From: Dermatemys mawii
Taxonomy: Eukaryota > Chordata > Testudines > Dermatemydidae
NCBI GenBank assembly: GCA_007922305.1
Contig: ML677466.1
Span: forward strand, 264,335 to 328,334
Direction: 5' to 3'
Length of the DNA: 64,000 bases
Positions within the stretch are counted from its first letter, which is position 1; every line of letters begins with the position of its first letter. The notes under the pieces are model-generated. The model had not been told where the DNA came from. It ran no database searches and saw nothing but the letters and a program-made list of their open reading frames with translations. A program made the position numbers and the translations under genes. This document shows positions 1 to 10,927 of the stretch, in pieces.

Positions 1-480
1 CTCTCTGAGGTGACTTGCTCCTGACATCCGTGCTGGCCCCAAACTGTGCTCACTTTGCCAATGAGGAGGAAATAAACTCTCCTCAAGGCTGCATACCAGG
101 TTGGTGGCAAAACCAACACTAGAGCCCCTGTTTCCCCACATGCAGCCCGGTGCACTTCCTACTGGCCCCTGTCATGACCCCCCTTGGTTTCTGCTTTCAG
201 TTGCCATTAAGAGTCCAGCTCAGATGCAGCTTGTCTCAGAAGAGATGCACACACCGTGCTCTCTCACAGGGTGACATTACATTTGTGCTTTCTTGTTTTG
301 TTGTTTTACTTTGTCTAAGAACAGACACTCATTCTGTCTGGCTGCTTATTGTGGAAGTGAGCGATGTTGTTGTTATCATCTCAGTCCCAGGATTTTAGAG
401 AGACAAGGTGAGGAGGTGACAAGCTTTCATTGGACACAAATTCTGTTGCAGAGAGAGACCAGATCTGAGCTCACACAGTG
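1..480 (-). repeat. 3' flank of OR A: MIR-like fragment and foldback-repeat fragment
   Basis: Positions about 50-140 resemble the 3' part of a MIR-type SINE (a 'caatgaggaggaaa' core, then 'ggttggtggcaaaacc'). Positions about 385-480 match the foldback repeat that is more complete at 5340-5660. The same pair lies downstream of every OR in the window, so it predates the duplications. The family assignments rest on short motifs. Confidence 0.5.
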
Positions 481-526
481 TAATTAAATAGTAAAAACAC
501 CCCTACAGTTCAAATGAATATGTGGT

Positions 527-532
527 TTTAAT
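527..532 (-). promoter_or_regulatory. ATTAAA poly(A) signal of OR A
   Basis: On the minus strand ATTAAA lies about 30 bp after the OR A stop codon. The same variant hexamer is present after OR B (10865-10870), OR C (23617-23622) and OR F (56991-56996). It is mutated to ATTATA after OR E and lost after OR D. Use as the cleavage signal is inferred. Confidence 0.5.
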
Positions 533-563
533 TTCCAACTCAAGGCATTTCCTGTTGCCTGCT

Positions 564-1535
564 TTAGCTCAGTAGGGAGCTTCTCCTGCAGCATGGATAA
601 AACACCTTGATCCCCCGTTTCAGGATCTCTTTTGTTGTCACAGCATAAACAATGGGGTTTAACATGGGGGGAATGAGCATGTAGAGGCTCGCTAGTAGAG
701 TGAGAATATAACCTGGGATGATGTGCACAAATCGATATGCAAAATAGGAAAAAAAGGATGGCGTGTAGAACATCAGTATAACACAGACGTGCGAACCACA
801 GGTTCGAAGAGCCTTGAGCCGGGCGTTCTTGGATGAGAGCCGGAAGACGGCCCTGAGGATCAGCCCATAAGATACAGCAATGACCACAGCATCTAAGCCG
901 ATTGCTAAAATAGCCAAGGCTACACCGTACCAGATATGGACTCTGATGTCGTTGCAAGACAGACGAGCTATGCTCATGTAGTCGCAATAGTTGTGAGGAA
1001 GGAGGTTGGTTTTGCAGAAATTCAGGCTCTTCACGATAAAGACGAGAGGAAAAATGATACAGAAACTTCTTGTGACAACTGCCAGCCCCATCTTCCGGAT
1101 CACAGACTTGGTCAGCACGGCGGTGTATCTCAGGGGGTCGCAGATGGCAACATAGCGATCAAACGCCATAGCCAGCAGGATGGCCGACTCGGCAAGAAAA
1201 CTGACATGGATGAAAAACATCTGGGTCAGGCAGGCAGCATAAGAAATTTCCCCTGCTCTAAACCAGAATATAGCCAGCATCTTGGGCACCGTAGTGGTAG
1301 AGATCAGCAGATCAGCAGTGGCTAGCATGGACAGGAAAAGATACATGGGCTCATGGAGGCTTTGTTCTGTTACTATGATGAATAGTAGGAGAGAGTTCCC
1401 CAAAAGTGTCACAATATACATCAAACAGAAGGGGATGGCCATCCACACGTGAGACTCCTCCGTACCTGGGATGCCGGTCAGGATGTAAGTGACGGGGAGA
1501 AAAACAGTGTGATTGTCCGCTGTATGTTGTACCAT
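564..1535 (-). CDS. Olfactory receptor, class I, OR52-like (copy A)
   Basis: Seven-transmembrane odorant GPCR of olfactory sensory neurons, coupling to Golf (family knowledge). It has 323 residues in one exon. Visible marks are an N-terminal NHT sequon (residues 8-10), GN in TM1, LHEPMYLF before TM2, an ECL1 cysteine in AACLTQ, MAFDRYVAICDP at the end of TM3, ECL2 cysteines, SYGLILRAVF in TM5, KALRTCGSHVCVIL at TM6 and PMLNPIVYA in TM7. The FDRYV and ECL2 pattern is that of class I, OR52-type receptors. Start choice: the codon just upstream is GTG, so ATG at 1535 is used. Compared with E and F, the ancestral start became ATA and a nearby one-base deletion brought this upstream ATG into frame, giving an altered N-terminus. 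The frame is otherwise intact. Exon 2 begins at 1559, after a pyrimidine-rich tract and AG. Confidence 0.93.
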   Translation of the reverse strand: MVQHTADNHTVFLPVTYILTGIPGTEESHVWMAIPFCLMYIVTLLGNSLLLFIIVTEQSLHEPMYLFLSMLATADLLISTTTVPKMLAIFWFRAGEISYAACLTQMFFIHVSFLAESAILLAMAFDRYVAICDPLRYTAVLTKSVIRKMGLAVVTRSFCIIFPLVFIVKSLNFCKTNLLPHNYCDYMSIARLSCNDIRVHIWYGVALAILAIGLDAVVIAVSYGLILRAVFRLSSKNARLKALRTCGSHVCVILMFYTPSFFSYFAYRFVHIIPGYILTLLASLYMLIPPMLNPIVYAVTTKEILKRGIKVFYPCCRRSSLLS

Positions 1536-1559
1536 CACTTAGATCTTCCATTCAGTTTC

Positions 1560-4391
1560 CTGTAAGTAACAGCACAAGAGACAGTCAGTGAGAACTCAAG
1601 TATCATCTAGGATTAGAGCGCATTTGTTGACAGTGTGATGGGTTCCACTTGGGTGCCACCTGGAACTGGGGTTTCATTGAGCCCTCAGACCCACCAGCCT
1701 GCGTTCACTCTCACATTGTGCGTCTGTGATGAGCTGCGGGCCTGTTCCTGGTCCTACACTTACACCAACATACACACAGGTAGGGACACACTCAGCTGCA
1801 GTTACATGCAGGCTCTGACTGGTCACTCCATGTGAACCAACAATTGAGAGGCTGCAACCAAATTAACTACCAGCTTCCCAGATTCATTCCCCCACTGGAG
1901 TATAAACCTGAAATGTTACTGTCTTACTTTGCACAGAGAACGGTACAGCATAAACTCATAAAATTTTCCACTCCCTGAATGTGGAAAGAAATATACAACA
2001 GCCTTGGCCCTCCATGTGCTTCATTCCCATGTGCTTCATTCCAACTCACTAGTTCAGGTAAAGCAAAAACAAGTTTATTAACTACAAATGAGAGCTTTTA
2101 AGTGATTATAGGTGATAGCAAACTGATTAAAGCAAATTACCTAGCAAATAAACAAAAACACAAACAAAACCTAAGGTGCTAACAAGATAGGATATGCAAT
2201 AGCAAATTCTCACCCTGGCATATGGTACAAGGAGTGTAGCAGATTCTCATGATACATGCTGAACTTGCTTTAGTGCTTGCAATTCCCAGGTCTTTCATAC
2301 ACAGATTACAAATCCCTTTTGCCTGGGTCCAGCACTTCCCCCGTTTCAGCCTTTGTTCCTCGGGTGTTTCCAGAAATCTTCTAGTTTGGGAGTGAACAAC
2401 AAAAAGAAGCCACTCCTGCTCGTATATAGTTTCAACAGATGGTGGGAATCCTCTGTTTCAAAACTTGGTTCCCAGGCCACTTTAGTGACAGCAGCCATTA
2501 TCCATAGGCCACCTGGAGTGTTCTCAGGAAGGCTTATCGGGTGGGAGATAAGTTTCTCCTCAGGCTTATTAGGAGGAGGGTTGGAAGAGACCTCAGGAGG
2601 TCACCTAGGCCAATCCCTGCTCAAACAAGGACCAACAAAAATGAAATCCTCCCAGGCAGGACTTTATCAAGCTGAGCTTTAAATATCTCTGAGGATGGAG
2701 AGTGCATCACCTCCCTATGGAACCCATTCCAGTGCTTCACCACCCTCCTAGTGAAATAGTGTTTCCTAATATCCAAATTAGACCATCACCACTGCAACTT
2801 TGGACCATTGCTTCTTGTTCTGTCTTGTTCTATTCTTTCCCCAATTGCCCTGAATTTCCCAATTTCCCAATTGCCCAATTCCCCAATTGCCCTGACCATT
2901 GCCCTGAATAGTCCCTTCCCATCCAGCATTGAAGATTAAAAGCATCTTGCTTAGTGGGTGTTACTCAGGTGTAACCACAACTGAAATTCAAATATATAGT
3001 CAATATTTATAACTTCAGATACAAAAAATGTAAACACACACAAATAGGATAATCATATTCACGAAATTAAAATTTTCCGGTGACACCGAACATGACTTAT
3101 CCTGTACAAAATGCATCATAATTATATCCTAATAATATCTGTGTGAAGAATGTGGGGCACAGTGTCACAGAAAGAATAATAGATACGATGAAAAAGTTCA
3201 AGTGACCATATTTGTTGGGTGGGACCATGAATCCAGAAACACTCTCCTGCTCTGGAAGGTCTCCATTCCTGATCAGGGAAGAGGGTTTGGATAGTTCTGG
3301 TCCCAGGTGAAGCAGGGCAGGCCCACCTGGTGTTGCTGTCCACAACATGAAGACATTTGCTTCAGTTTACTCAGGGCTCACGCAGGGACTGTGAAAGTGA
3401 GTTAAAACAGCCTTAAGAATCTCAAAGTCAGACTGTATCATCAGCTCGGATGAGAATCTGCTAATTCATATCAAATCTGTTTAGTATATGAAGCTTTGGT
3501 TGCATTTTTGTTTATTTCCTAGGTAATCTGCTTTAATCAGTTTCCTATAATTTATAATCTCCGCTTGGTTCCCCAAAGTGTTCATGATCCTCTTCACACT
3601 GAGAGAGAGGCGACCAGGTATCAAACACACATCCTGGCCAGATTGGACCAGGGCAGGACAGTACTGCTCTGGGGTCTTAGGCTGGAAAGCTGGTGCTTAG
3701 AGAGCCTGTGTGTAATATCAGCTGGGTGTGTGTCTACGTGTGTGAATGCTGGTGAAACTGCAGGCTGGAGGGCTTTGCAGCTTGTCACAGCTGTGCAGGG
3801 TGAGTGGGAGCCCAGGCTGGTGGATCAGCGGTCTCAGTGGTACCCCAGATCCAGATGGCACCCTGTGGGGAACCTGTCATAATCAGTATCAAAGGAGCCC
3901 TTAGAATCAGTTGCTCCTGGGTTATGTAGATTGGACATTCACAGCTATGCTCCTTAAAACCAGCTAATTTCTGCAACCAGAACAGACCCAGACCGGGGTT
4001 CCTTATTGCTTTTAAATGGAAGTGTTCCCTGAGTGAAGGGCTCTGGTTTTAGTGTGCAGAATATTACAGGTCCTGAGTACATTTCCAATGAGGTTTACTC
4101 TGCACAGTCACGTAACCAAGAATGGCCCAGTCCAGAGCCCCCTGAGTTCAACAGCAAGACCCCCAGTGATGTCTGTGGGGTGAATCAGGGTAACCCGGTG
4201 ACCTCTTCCTAACCCTGACCCTCAGCGCAGTCAGAGGAGCGTTATCTCAGTACCCGGCTCCCGTCCTGCCCCTGCAGTCAGAGTTACCCCCCACCTCACC
4301 CCCGTTCTATCCACCCCCAGCTCAAACATTTCCTGGGGTTTGTGTGTTTCCATTCACCCCTTCACAGATTCCTTCCACCCAAATGACTCAC
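1560..4391 (-). other. Predicted intron of OR A, filled with repeats
   Basis: The intron runs from a GTGAGT donor (exon 1 ends at 4392) to the acceptor before 1559. The OR-proximal part (1634 to about 3200) is an LTR-like repeat in OR orientation whose OR-side end reads TGTGATGGGTT on the plus strand; it is split by a CR1 tail. The distal part (about 3380-3895) is a related copy in the opposite orientation: both hold 'tttgctaggtaat..gctttaatcagttt' and the 'cagctgggtgtgt' block. No coding sequence was seen. The exon-intron structure is inferred from conserved splice signals in five copies. Confidence 0.55.
2555..2935 (-). mobile_element. CR1 LINE 3' tail
   Basis: The reverse complement of 'ggttggaagagacctcaggaggtc' marks the extreme 3' end of CR1, and the adjacent stretch encodes the usual ORF2 C-terminus. 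It sits in the same place within the LTR-like block in copies B, C, E and F, so it inserted before the duplications. At 2830-2910 it contains a short expanded run of CCCAATTGCC-like units not seen in the other copies. Confidence 0.8.
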
Positions 4392-4602
4392 CAGGCTCTG
4401 GACCCAGCTGGGGAGGAGGAATCTCTGCATGTGACCCAGTCGGGGATCTGCAGGTGGCGGGGAAACTGCACTGACCGGGGCTGAGGTACGTGGATATTTA
4501 TCCTGCTGCCCTGGGAATCCCAGTGGGGACTCAGAGCCAGTGGAGCCCCAGAGACCTGGCCTCTGTGACCGGCTCAGGTGGTGAAGAGCAGCAGAGAATT
4601 AA
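4391..4602 (-). promoter_or_regulatory. Candidate OR A promoter and non-coding exon 1
   Basis: On the minus strand, in order: an AATTAA homeodomain-type site (4597-4602); an EBF/Olf-1-like TCCCAGGGCA (4507-4516); a TATA-like GGATAAATATCC (4492-4503); and about 100 bp later the splice donor CTG|GTGAGT (exon 1 ends at 4392). The acceptor lies at 1559/1560, 24 bp before the start codon. Homeodomain plus O/E sites near a TATA box and an upstream non-coding exon are known features of vertebrate OR genes. The same order recurs in copies B, C, E and F. Transcription itself is inferred. Confidence 0.6.
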
Positions 4603-5339
4603 CCCTTTCCTCCTCTCACCTGTTTGATCTGACCATGTTTTCCTTTGTACGTTATTTACAATGGTCATTGTGACACTGAGGCACCGGCAAAGAGTTCCCT
4701 GTTCTTTGCGAACAGCTCTCACCCCAGTCCTGACAAACTCACTACACCTCACACAGGTCTGAGGGAATATTTACCCATAAAGAGTAGCATGTAAGGTGTG
4801 TGCAGAAAGTGTGTAACCACTCAAGCTTCCTAACCATTGCAAAAGGCATGTCCGGTTAATACTTAAAGAATAACATGAAGATAATGACAATGTGGTATAT
4901 GGACTTGGAGTAGGAGTTAGTCACCTAAGCAGTGTGTTTTGGTGATGGGCTCTCTGGAGTGTGTTGTCACCCGACCCTGGAGAGCAAGGATGAAATGCCA
5001 GGTTCAGTTCTGCAGTTTTGCTTCATCCTAAGATGATCAATGGAAAACCATCACAGACAGCTGCCAACCATCCCCACCACTTGGAGGTAAATGATGGAAC
5101 ATTATAACAGACAGGATTGTTCTGCCTACAAACAGAGACAAAAGTCTGTGTCAGGATAACACAGAATGGGGAGAGGCCCCCTGGAGCCTTTCATTGAGGA
5201 GACACCTCATGGTGCAGGGACCTTCTCAGGGAAAAATGGGTGTTGAAGTCAGAGGGTAGAAGGGTTACTCATAGTCCTGGGAGCCCTGAAAACCCTCACA
5301 ATCATTCTTTTAAAGACTGCCTTTAGTCTCACCTAGTCC

Positions 5340-5660
5340 AACCATCCGGAAAAGCTATACGTGTGTGTGCCCTGTCATTGTAGGTCCATCAGTCCAGGGA
5401 TATTAGAGAGACAAGTGCGGCGCGGACCAAATATCTTTTAGTGGACTGACTTCTGTCATCGTATTTACCTTGAAGTGGTCCCTTAGAATAAGTATGAACT
5501 ACTCATGCTTAACTACCTGTTTCACCTTGTATTTAGCTAGGACACTCTGAGAACCTTTCCCATATCTGAAGAACTGCTCCATGTAGCTCAAAAGCTTGTC
5601 TCTCTCCCCAACAGAAGTTGGTCCTATAAAAGATATCACCTCTCCCACCTTGTCTCGCTC
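5340..5660. repeat. Foldback (long inverted-repeat) element
   Basis: The left arm ('attagagagacaag' through 'gacttctgtc') recurs inverted at the right end ('aacagaagttggtcc' through 'ccttgtctcgctct'). This indicates a non-autonomous DNA element with long inverted ends. Other copies lie at 47510-47840 and 19090-20440 (the latter split by a solo LTR), with arm fragments downstream of each OR. I recognise it as a common reptilian repeat but cannot name the family safely. Confidence 0.6.
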
Positions 5661-5724
5661 TATGTGTATATGTAAGAAAGTAGGTGGCAGAGAGAGGGGA
5701 AATGAGGAGTACCTCTTCCTCTCA

Positions 5725-6042
5725 TAAGACTAGAAAAAGGGATATGCAAGGAAAGTTAAAGGTGGGAAATAAAAACCAGTACAAAGAAATACTTTCCCAT
5801 AAAACATGTAATCAGTCTGTGGAACTCACTGCTGCAGGATTTTGTGGAGGCCAAGACCTTGTCAAGATTCAGAAAGGGATTGGACATTTATCTGGGTATC
5901 AAAAGTCCTCACAGTTACCAGAGTTAATGACCTTACACATTTTGGAAGGGAGAGTGATCCCCGTGGCTCAGAGTTTAAGCCAATCTGTGTAAGAGATAAT
6001 GATGGACGCAGGGTATGAGGGGAAGATTATCCCATATCCCCC
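5725..6042 (+). mobile_element. CR1/L3-type LINE 3' tail
   Basis: The sequence encodes a degenerate CR1-like C-terminus ('QSVELTAAG', then a KIQKG-type stretch) and ends in the 'ggggaagattatcccata' tail. It is interrupted at 6043 by a solo LTR. The same tail without the LTR is seen at 20430-20500. Confidence 0.6.
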
Positions 6043-6767
6043 TGTGACAGAGCGAGGACTCATGCCTGCAGCGTCTCCTGCCGCTCATTCGGGGAATCAG
6101 CTCTTCCGGCCTCCGGAGCACCCTCTGCAGGTCGACATCCTGCCTGTCACCGGCCCCATGTCCCTCCTGTACCCCGATGCCTTGTTAGCTGGGGTGCTGT
6201 CCCCCCTGTGAGTACTCTCTCTAGGTCTCCCCTCCCTGAGGAACCCTCACCAGCTAATCCCACCTAACCTGCACCTATGGGCTACTGCCAGTCATCATCC
6301 AGCCCCTGCTCCCTGGGGCAGACTGCAGTGTAATAACCAGTCATCACAGGCAAGGGGGGTTGGGCCTGCTGCCTGCACCTAAACCCAGTGTCTCCCTTAA
6401 GCCTTTGTGTCAGGTTGCAGCCTGGGAGGATGCTGGGCCTGAGCAGGGGAGCTCCCCTGCTCAGCCTGTCCCCTCCCCAGTACTGCCCCAGCCTAGGTAT
6501 CTTGTTCAGCTTTCTAGGCAGCCCCGTCCTCCTCCATCCAGCTACCTAGAGAGACTGTCTGTCTCCTCCTGGCCCACTGCCCTCTTATAAGGGTTAGCTG
6601 GTCCCTGATTACCCAGGCTACAGCTGTGGCTGCCTTCCTATCAGCCCAGCTGTTATCAATCCCCTTTCCAGCTGCAACCCTCTGCTGGGCTGTTTTTCCC
6701 CAGCAGCAGCCCTCTGCAGGGCTGATTTAACCCCTTCTGGGTTGCAGCGGGTAGCCACCTTGCTACA
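6043..6767. mobile_element. Solo LTR (725 bp), same family as 39112-39840
   Basis: It begins TGTGACAGAG and ends TTGCTACA. Flanks are CCCCC on the left and CCCCT on the right, a 4-5 bp target duplication. The LTR is GC-rich with a 'cttataagg' near 6580. It parallels 39112-39840 over its whole length. An uninterrupted paralogous site lies near 20460-20495. No internal retroviral sequence remains. Confidence 0.7.
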
Positions 6768-7505
6768 CCCCTCAAGAGATTCTGAAGCAGCTGGAGCTGG
6801 CCCCTGTTGCCAACAGGCTCCTGGGCTGGATGGACCCGGCTCTGATCCAATCTGGAAGTCTCCATGTTCCTCTCCCAAGGTACAAAGCTGACCCACTGCA
6901 GCCCCTCCTCCCCCAACCTAGGGCACGTTCAGCCAACAGTTCAAGAGGCGCTGAGCCCTCACGGCTCCCATTCTCTGCCCCTGGTGCTCAGCAGTTGGGA
7001 AAAGCCAGACCCCGGATGACACAAGCTCAGCATCCAGACTGGAGCTGCGGAAGCTCCAAAAAGTCTGTGGAGGGGGCACCGGGTCCTGAAATGTAGCCTT
7101 TTCCTGTTGCACTTCCCCTTTCCCTCAGCCCCCAGTTTGCCCCACTCTACCCCTGAGAACCCACTCCACCTCTCCTCCCCAAACCCCTGCCCTCAACCAC
7201 CCCTTGCCTTGAGGCCCTGCCCTCACACGGCCCTTTCCCTGGGGCTCTGCCTCACCCCTGGAATCTGGGAAATCTTCTGGGGATGGCTCGGAGAGAGGGG
7301 AGTCTGGGGTGTCCGGCTTGGGGTCTCCCCAGAATGGATTTGCTGAAAGTCACTGATTTCTGTGCTCACAAGTTGTGTACTACAATCTCTTCCTTCAACA
7401 AATAAACCTTCTGTTTTCCATGCTGGCTGAGAGTCATAGCTGTGCAGGACCCTCTGGCTTCCCCACAAACACCTCCTTCACCTTTGGAGTTTTCACCATG
7501 ACTAA
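6768..7505 (+). repeat. GC/C-rich dispersed repeat with AATAAA
   Basis: This region holds no gene I can support. It parallels 20490-21770: a shared 'gaagcagctgg' start, a C-rich tract (7110-7260), then 'aataaaccttctgtt' near 7400 and 'cttccccaca'. A third partial copy is at 33930-34090. The AATAAA followed by a CA end suggests the last part is LTR-derived. Apparent open frames arise from the low-complexity C-rich stretch. Confidence 0.45.
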
Positions 7506-7507
7506 AT

Positions 7508-7860
7508 AGACTTGGACCGTTCAGCATAGAAAAGGACCTCTAAGGTGGGATCTGAGAGAGGTCTATAAAGTCATGAGTTATGTGGAGAAAGTGAATAGAG
7601 AAATGGTCTTTACTTTTTTACACAATACAGAAACCAGGGGTTACCTGATGAAATTAATAGGCAGCAGATTTAATACAAACAGGAGGACGTATTTTTTAAT
7701 GCAACACAGATGTAACCTGTGGAACTCATTGCCAGGGGATATAATGATGACCAAAGGTACAATTACAGTCAGAAAAGAACTAGACACATGGATAACTGGG
7801 ATCAAAAAAGAAATAGATAAGACCATGGAGAATTGATCAATCAATGACTATTAGCCAAGA
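7508..7860 (+). mobile_element. CR1 LINE 3' end
   Basis: It encodes the characteristic CR1 ORF2 C-terminus (an SYVEKVNRE-like stretch, then 'RRTYFLMQHRCNLWNSLP' and 'RKELDTWI'). It is 5'-truncated and carries no complete domain. Confidence 0.8.
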
Positions 7861-9210
7861 CAGTGAGGGTGATTTTTACTGAATGGGGAAGGGAATATAG
7901 TCACAGATGATGTGGGAAAAGCTGAAGTACTCAATGTTATTTTTGCCTCAGTCTTTACAGACAAAGGCAGCCCCCAGACCTCTGCACTGGACAACACAGT
8001 ATGGAGAGGAAAGAAAAATGATGTGTGGATATGGTGAAAGTGGTGGATGCGATATATCTTGACTATAGCAAAGCTTTTGATATGGTCTCCCACAGTAGTC
8101 TTTCCAGCAAGTTAAAGAAATATGAATTGAATTAATGGACTATAAGGTGGATAGAAAGCTGGCTGGATTATTAGGCTCAAGGGTAGTGATCAACATCTTG
8201 ATGTTTAGTTGGCAGCCAGTATCAAACGGAGTGCCCCAGCGGTTGGTCCTGGGGCTGGTTTTGTTCAACATCTTTCTTAATGATCTGGATGATGGGATGA
8301 AATTCACCCTCAGCAAGTCCGCAGATGACACTAAGCTGCGGGGAGAGGTAGATATGCTGGAGGGTAGGGAAAGGATACAGAGGGACCTAGACAAACTGGA
8401 GGATTGGACAAAAAGAAATCTGCTGAGGTTCAACAAGGACAAGTGCAGAGTCCTGCACTTAGGACAGAAGAATCCCATGCACTGCTACAGACTAGGGACC
8501 AACTGGCCAGGCAGCAGTTCTACAGAGAAGGACCTGGGGATTACAGTGGACGAGAAGCTGGATATGAGACAGCAGTGTGCTCTTGTTGCCCAGAAGGCCA
8601 ATGGCATATTGGACTGTATTAGCAGAAATATTGCCAGCAGAATGAGAGAAGTGTTTTCCCCCTCTATTCAGCACTGATGAGGCCACACCTGGACTATCAT
8701 GTCCAGTTTTGGTCCCCCTTCTACAGAAGGGATGTAGACAAATTGGAGAGAGTCCAGCGGAGGGCAATGAAAATGATTAGAGGGCTGGGGAACACGACTT
8801 ATGTGGGGAGATTGAGGAAACTGGGGTTATTTAGTCTGCAAAAGAGAAGAGTGACGGGGGATTTGATAGCAGCCTACAAATACCTGAAGGGGGTTTCCAA
8901 AGAGGATGGAGCTTGGCTGTTCTCAGTGGTGGCAGATGACAGAATAAGAAGCAATCGTCTTAATTTGCATGTGGGGAGGTCTAGGCTGGCTATTAGGAAA
9001 CACTATTTCACTAGGAGGGTGGTGAAGCACTGGAATTGGTTACCTAAGTTGGTGGTGGAATCTCCTCCCTTAGAGGTTTTTATGGTTTGGCTTGACAAAG
9101 CCCTGGATGGGATGATTTAGTTGTTGTTGGTCCTGCTTTGAGCAGAGAATTGGACTAGATGATCTCCTGAGGTCCCTTCCAACCCTAATACTCTATGATA
9201 TTATGACTCT
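7861..9210 (+). mobile_element. CR1 LINE with internally deleted ORF2
   Basis: It starts in the region between endonuclease and reverse transcriptase ('gatgatgtgggaaaagctgaa'). Near 8020 it jumps to the RT block beginning 'ggatgcgatatatcttgac', so part of RT is deleted. From 8135 the frame is open through a VPQ-type motif and a degraded ADD catalytic box (SADDT instead of FADDT). It breaks near 8675 and continues in another frame to 9120, ending in a 'tctatgatattatgactct' CR1 tail. It is inactive. Confidence 0.85.
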
Positions 9211-9795
9211 AAACCTCTTAATGCCAGAAACCGGGAGGGGAAGACAGGGGATGGATCACTCCATAAATGCCCTATTCTGTTCCCCCTGAAACTCTGGAAC
9301 GTGCCTCTGCTGGAGACAGGATGCTGGACTAGATGAACAATTGGTCTAACCCCCGTAGAGGCTGTTCTTTATTCTTCTGAGACATTTCTTGTCAACAGCT
9401 GCAGGAATGGAATGGCTGCCGTATGAGGAGATATTAATCAGACTTGGACTTATCATCTTGCAAAAGAGATGACTAAGGGGGGATATGATAGAGGTCTAGA
9501 AAATCATGCCTGGTGCAGAGAAAGTAAACAAAGAGGTGGACAAAAAAACCCCCAGATAAATTCACGGAGGATAAGTCCATCAATGGCTTTTAGCTAGGAT
9601 GGACAGGGATGGTGTCTCTAGCTTCTGTTTGCCAGAAGCTGGGAATGGGCGACAGGGGATGGATCATTTGATGATTCCCCATTCTGTTCATTCCCTCTGG
9701 GCCACTTGGCACTCTCCACTGTGGGAAGACAGGATACTGGGCTGGATGGACCATTGGTCTCACCCAATATGACCGTTTGTATATACTTATATTTT
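9211..9795 (+). mobile_element. CR1 3' UTR fragments
   Basis: Two successive tails. About 9211-9370 has 'gggatggatcactccat', 'ggatgctggactagatgaac'. About 9400-9795 has the ORF2 end, 'ggatactgggctggatggac', 'ctcacccaatatgacc'. Both lack coding capacity. Confidence 0.7.
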
Positions 9796-10927
9796 TAATG
9801 GAAGGTGGGGAAAAAAGGGAAAAAAAAGATTCTTGCAGCATTTTTGCGATGTCAGCAAGTTAAACAAGTCTCCAAGCCCCAGGAGGAATCGGCACGTTAT
9901 AGTCAGCAGCAAAACATTCCTTCAGCATGGAGTGACACACACTTATCACACACACAGGATTATATTCTCCCTTTCCCATGGTCAGGGGAAACAGAGACCA
10001 CATTCAAAAGAGCCCCTTGACTACTGCAGCAGGCCACAGTACCCCCTGACCTCTCTCCTGCCCAGGCACCCCCACACAGCCACCTGTGTAGGGTAGAGAG
10101 TGAGATCAACATGGGGAAGACGGACCCACCGATGTGAAATGTGCCAGAAGGGAGCCAAACACACTGTCCGTGGGACACAGGCCTTGGCTAGGGAATGGGG
10201 AACTGAGGCCAGCAAAACTGTGTCCCTGAGAGGGATTTAGGAGTTTGCAAATCTTTGTGGAAGGTGCTGTAACAAAAAACAAGTTACTAGGTTCAATACA
10301 GGGGAGACTGGGTATAATTCTAGGGCCTGTGTTATACAGGAGGTCAGACTGTGGTTCCTTCTGGCCTTAAATATTATGAATCACCATGTTTGCCGTGGGG
10401 TGGATTTCGGGGTCTGTGCTGCCCTAGCCATGTCCTCTTGGGGTGGATGTCCAGGTCAAGGAGGCCCATGATGGCCCAGTCAAAGCTATCCTTGCTCGGA
10501 TTCTGGGCTGTGCGGAGGAGGGCCATGTAATCCCTGCACTGTCTCCCTCAGGGGACTGGCTCTTGACTTCCAGCTGGCCCCAAAGTGTGCTCACTTTGCC
10601 AGTGAGGAGGAAAGAAACTCTCCCAAGGTGGCACAGCAGGTGGGTGGCAAAACCAAGATAAGAGACTCATTCAGACTGGCTGCTTTTTGTGGAAGTGAGT
10701 GTTGGTGTTGTAGCCAAGTCTGTCGCAGGATATTAGAGAGACAAGGTGAGGAGGAACTAGATTTAATTGGACTCAAATTCTGTTGATGAGAGAGACCAGC
10801 TTTTGAGCCTACACAGTGTAAGTACATGGTTAAAACACCACTATAGTTCAAATGAAAACCTGGCTTTAATTTCCAAGTCCCAAAATATTTGATGTTGCCT
10901 CCTTTAGCTCAGCAGGAAGATTTTCCT

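Larger units (their letters stand above)
1..5300 (-). repeat. OR duplicon copy A
   Basis: Leftmost copy of the OR-bearing segmental duplication; its 3' flank is cut by the window edge. In gene order (minus strand) it holds promoter/exon 1 near 4.4-4.6 kb, a repeat-filled intron, the OR exon and a 3' flank. Its blocks are recognisable by eye in the same order in copies B, C, E and F. Positions 3900-4390 and 4600-5300 contain only duplicon sequence, with no additional gene. Confidence 0.85.

Noticed and set aside
936..1325. Open frames antisense to OR genes (also at 11333-11644, 23824-24432, 43163-43474, 56069-56528)
   Set aside because: They recur at the same place opposite every OR and follow OR codon structure; they are shadows of the receptor frame.
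6360..7346. Protein-coding genes in the GC-rich region
   Set aside because: The open frames are short, lie in a solo LTR and C-rich repeat, and have diverged, broken parallels at 20-21 kb and 39 kb.
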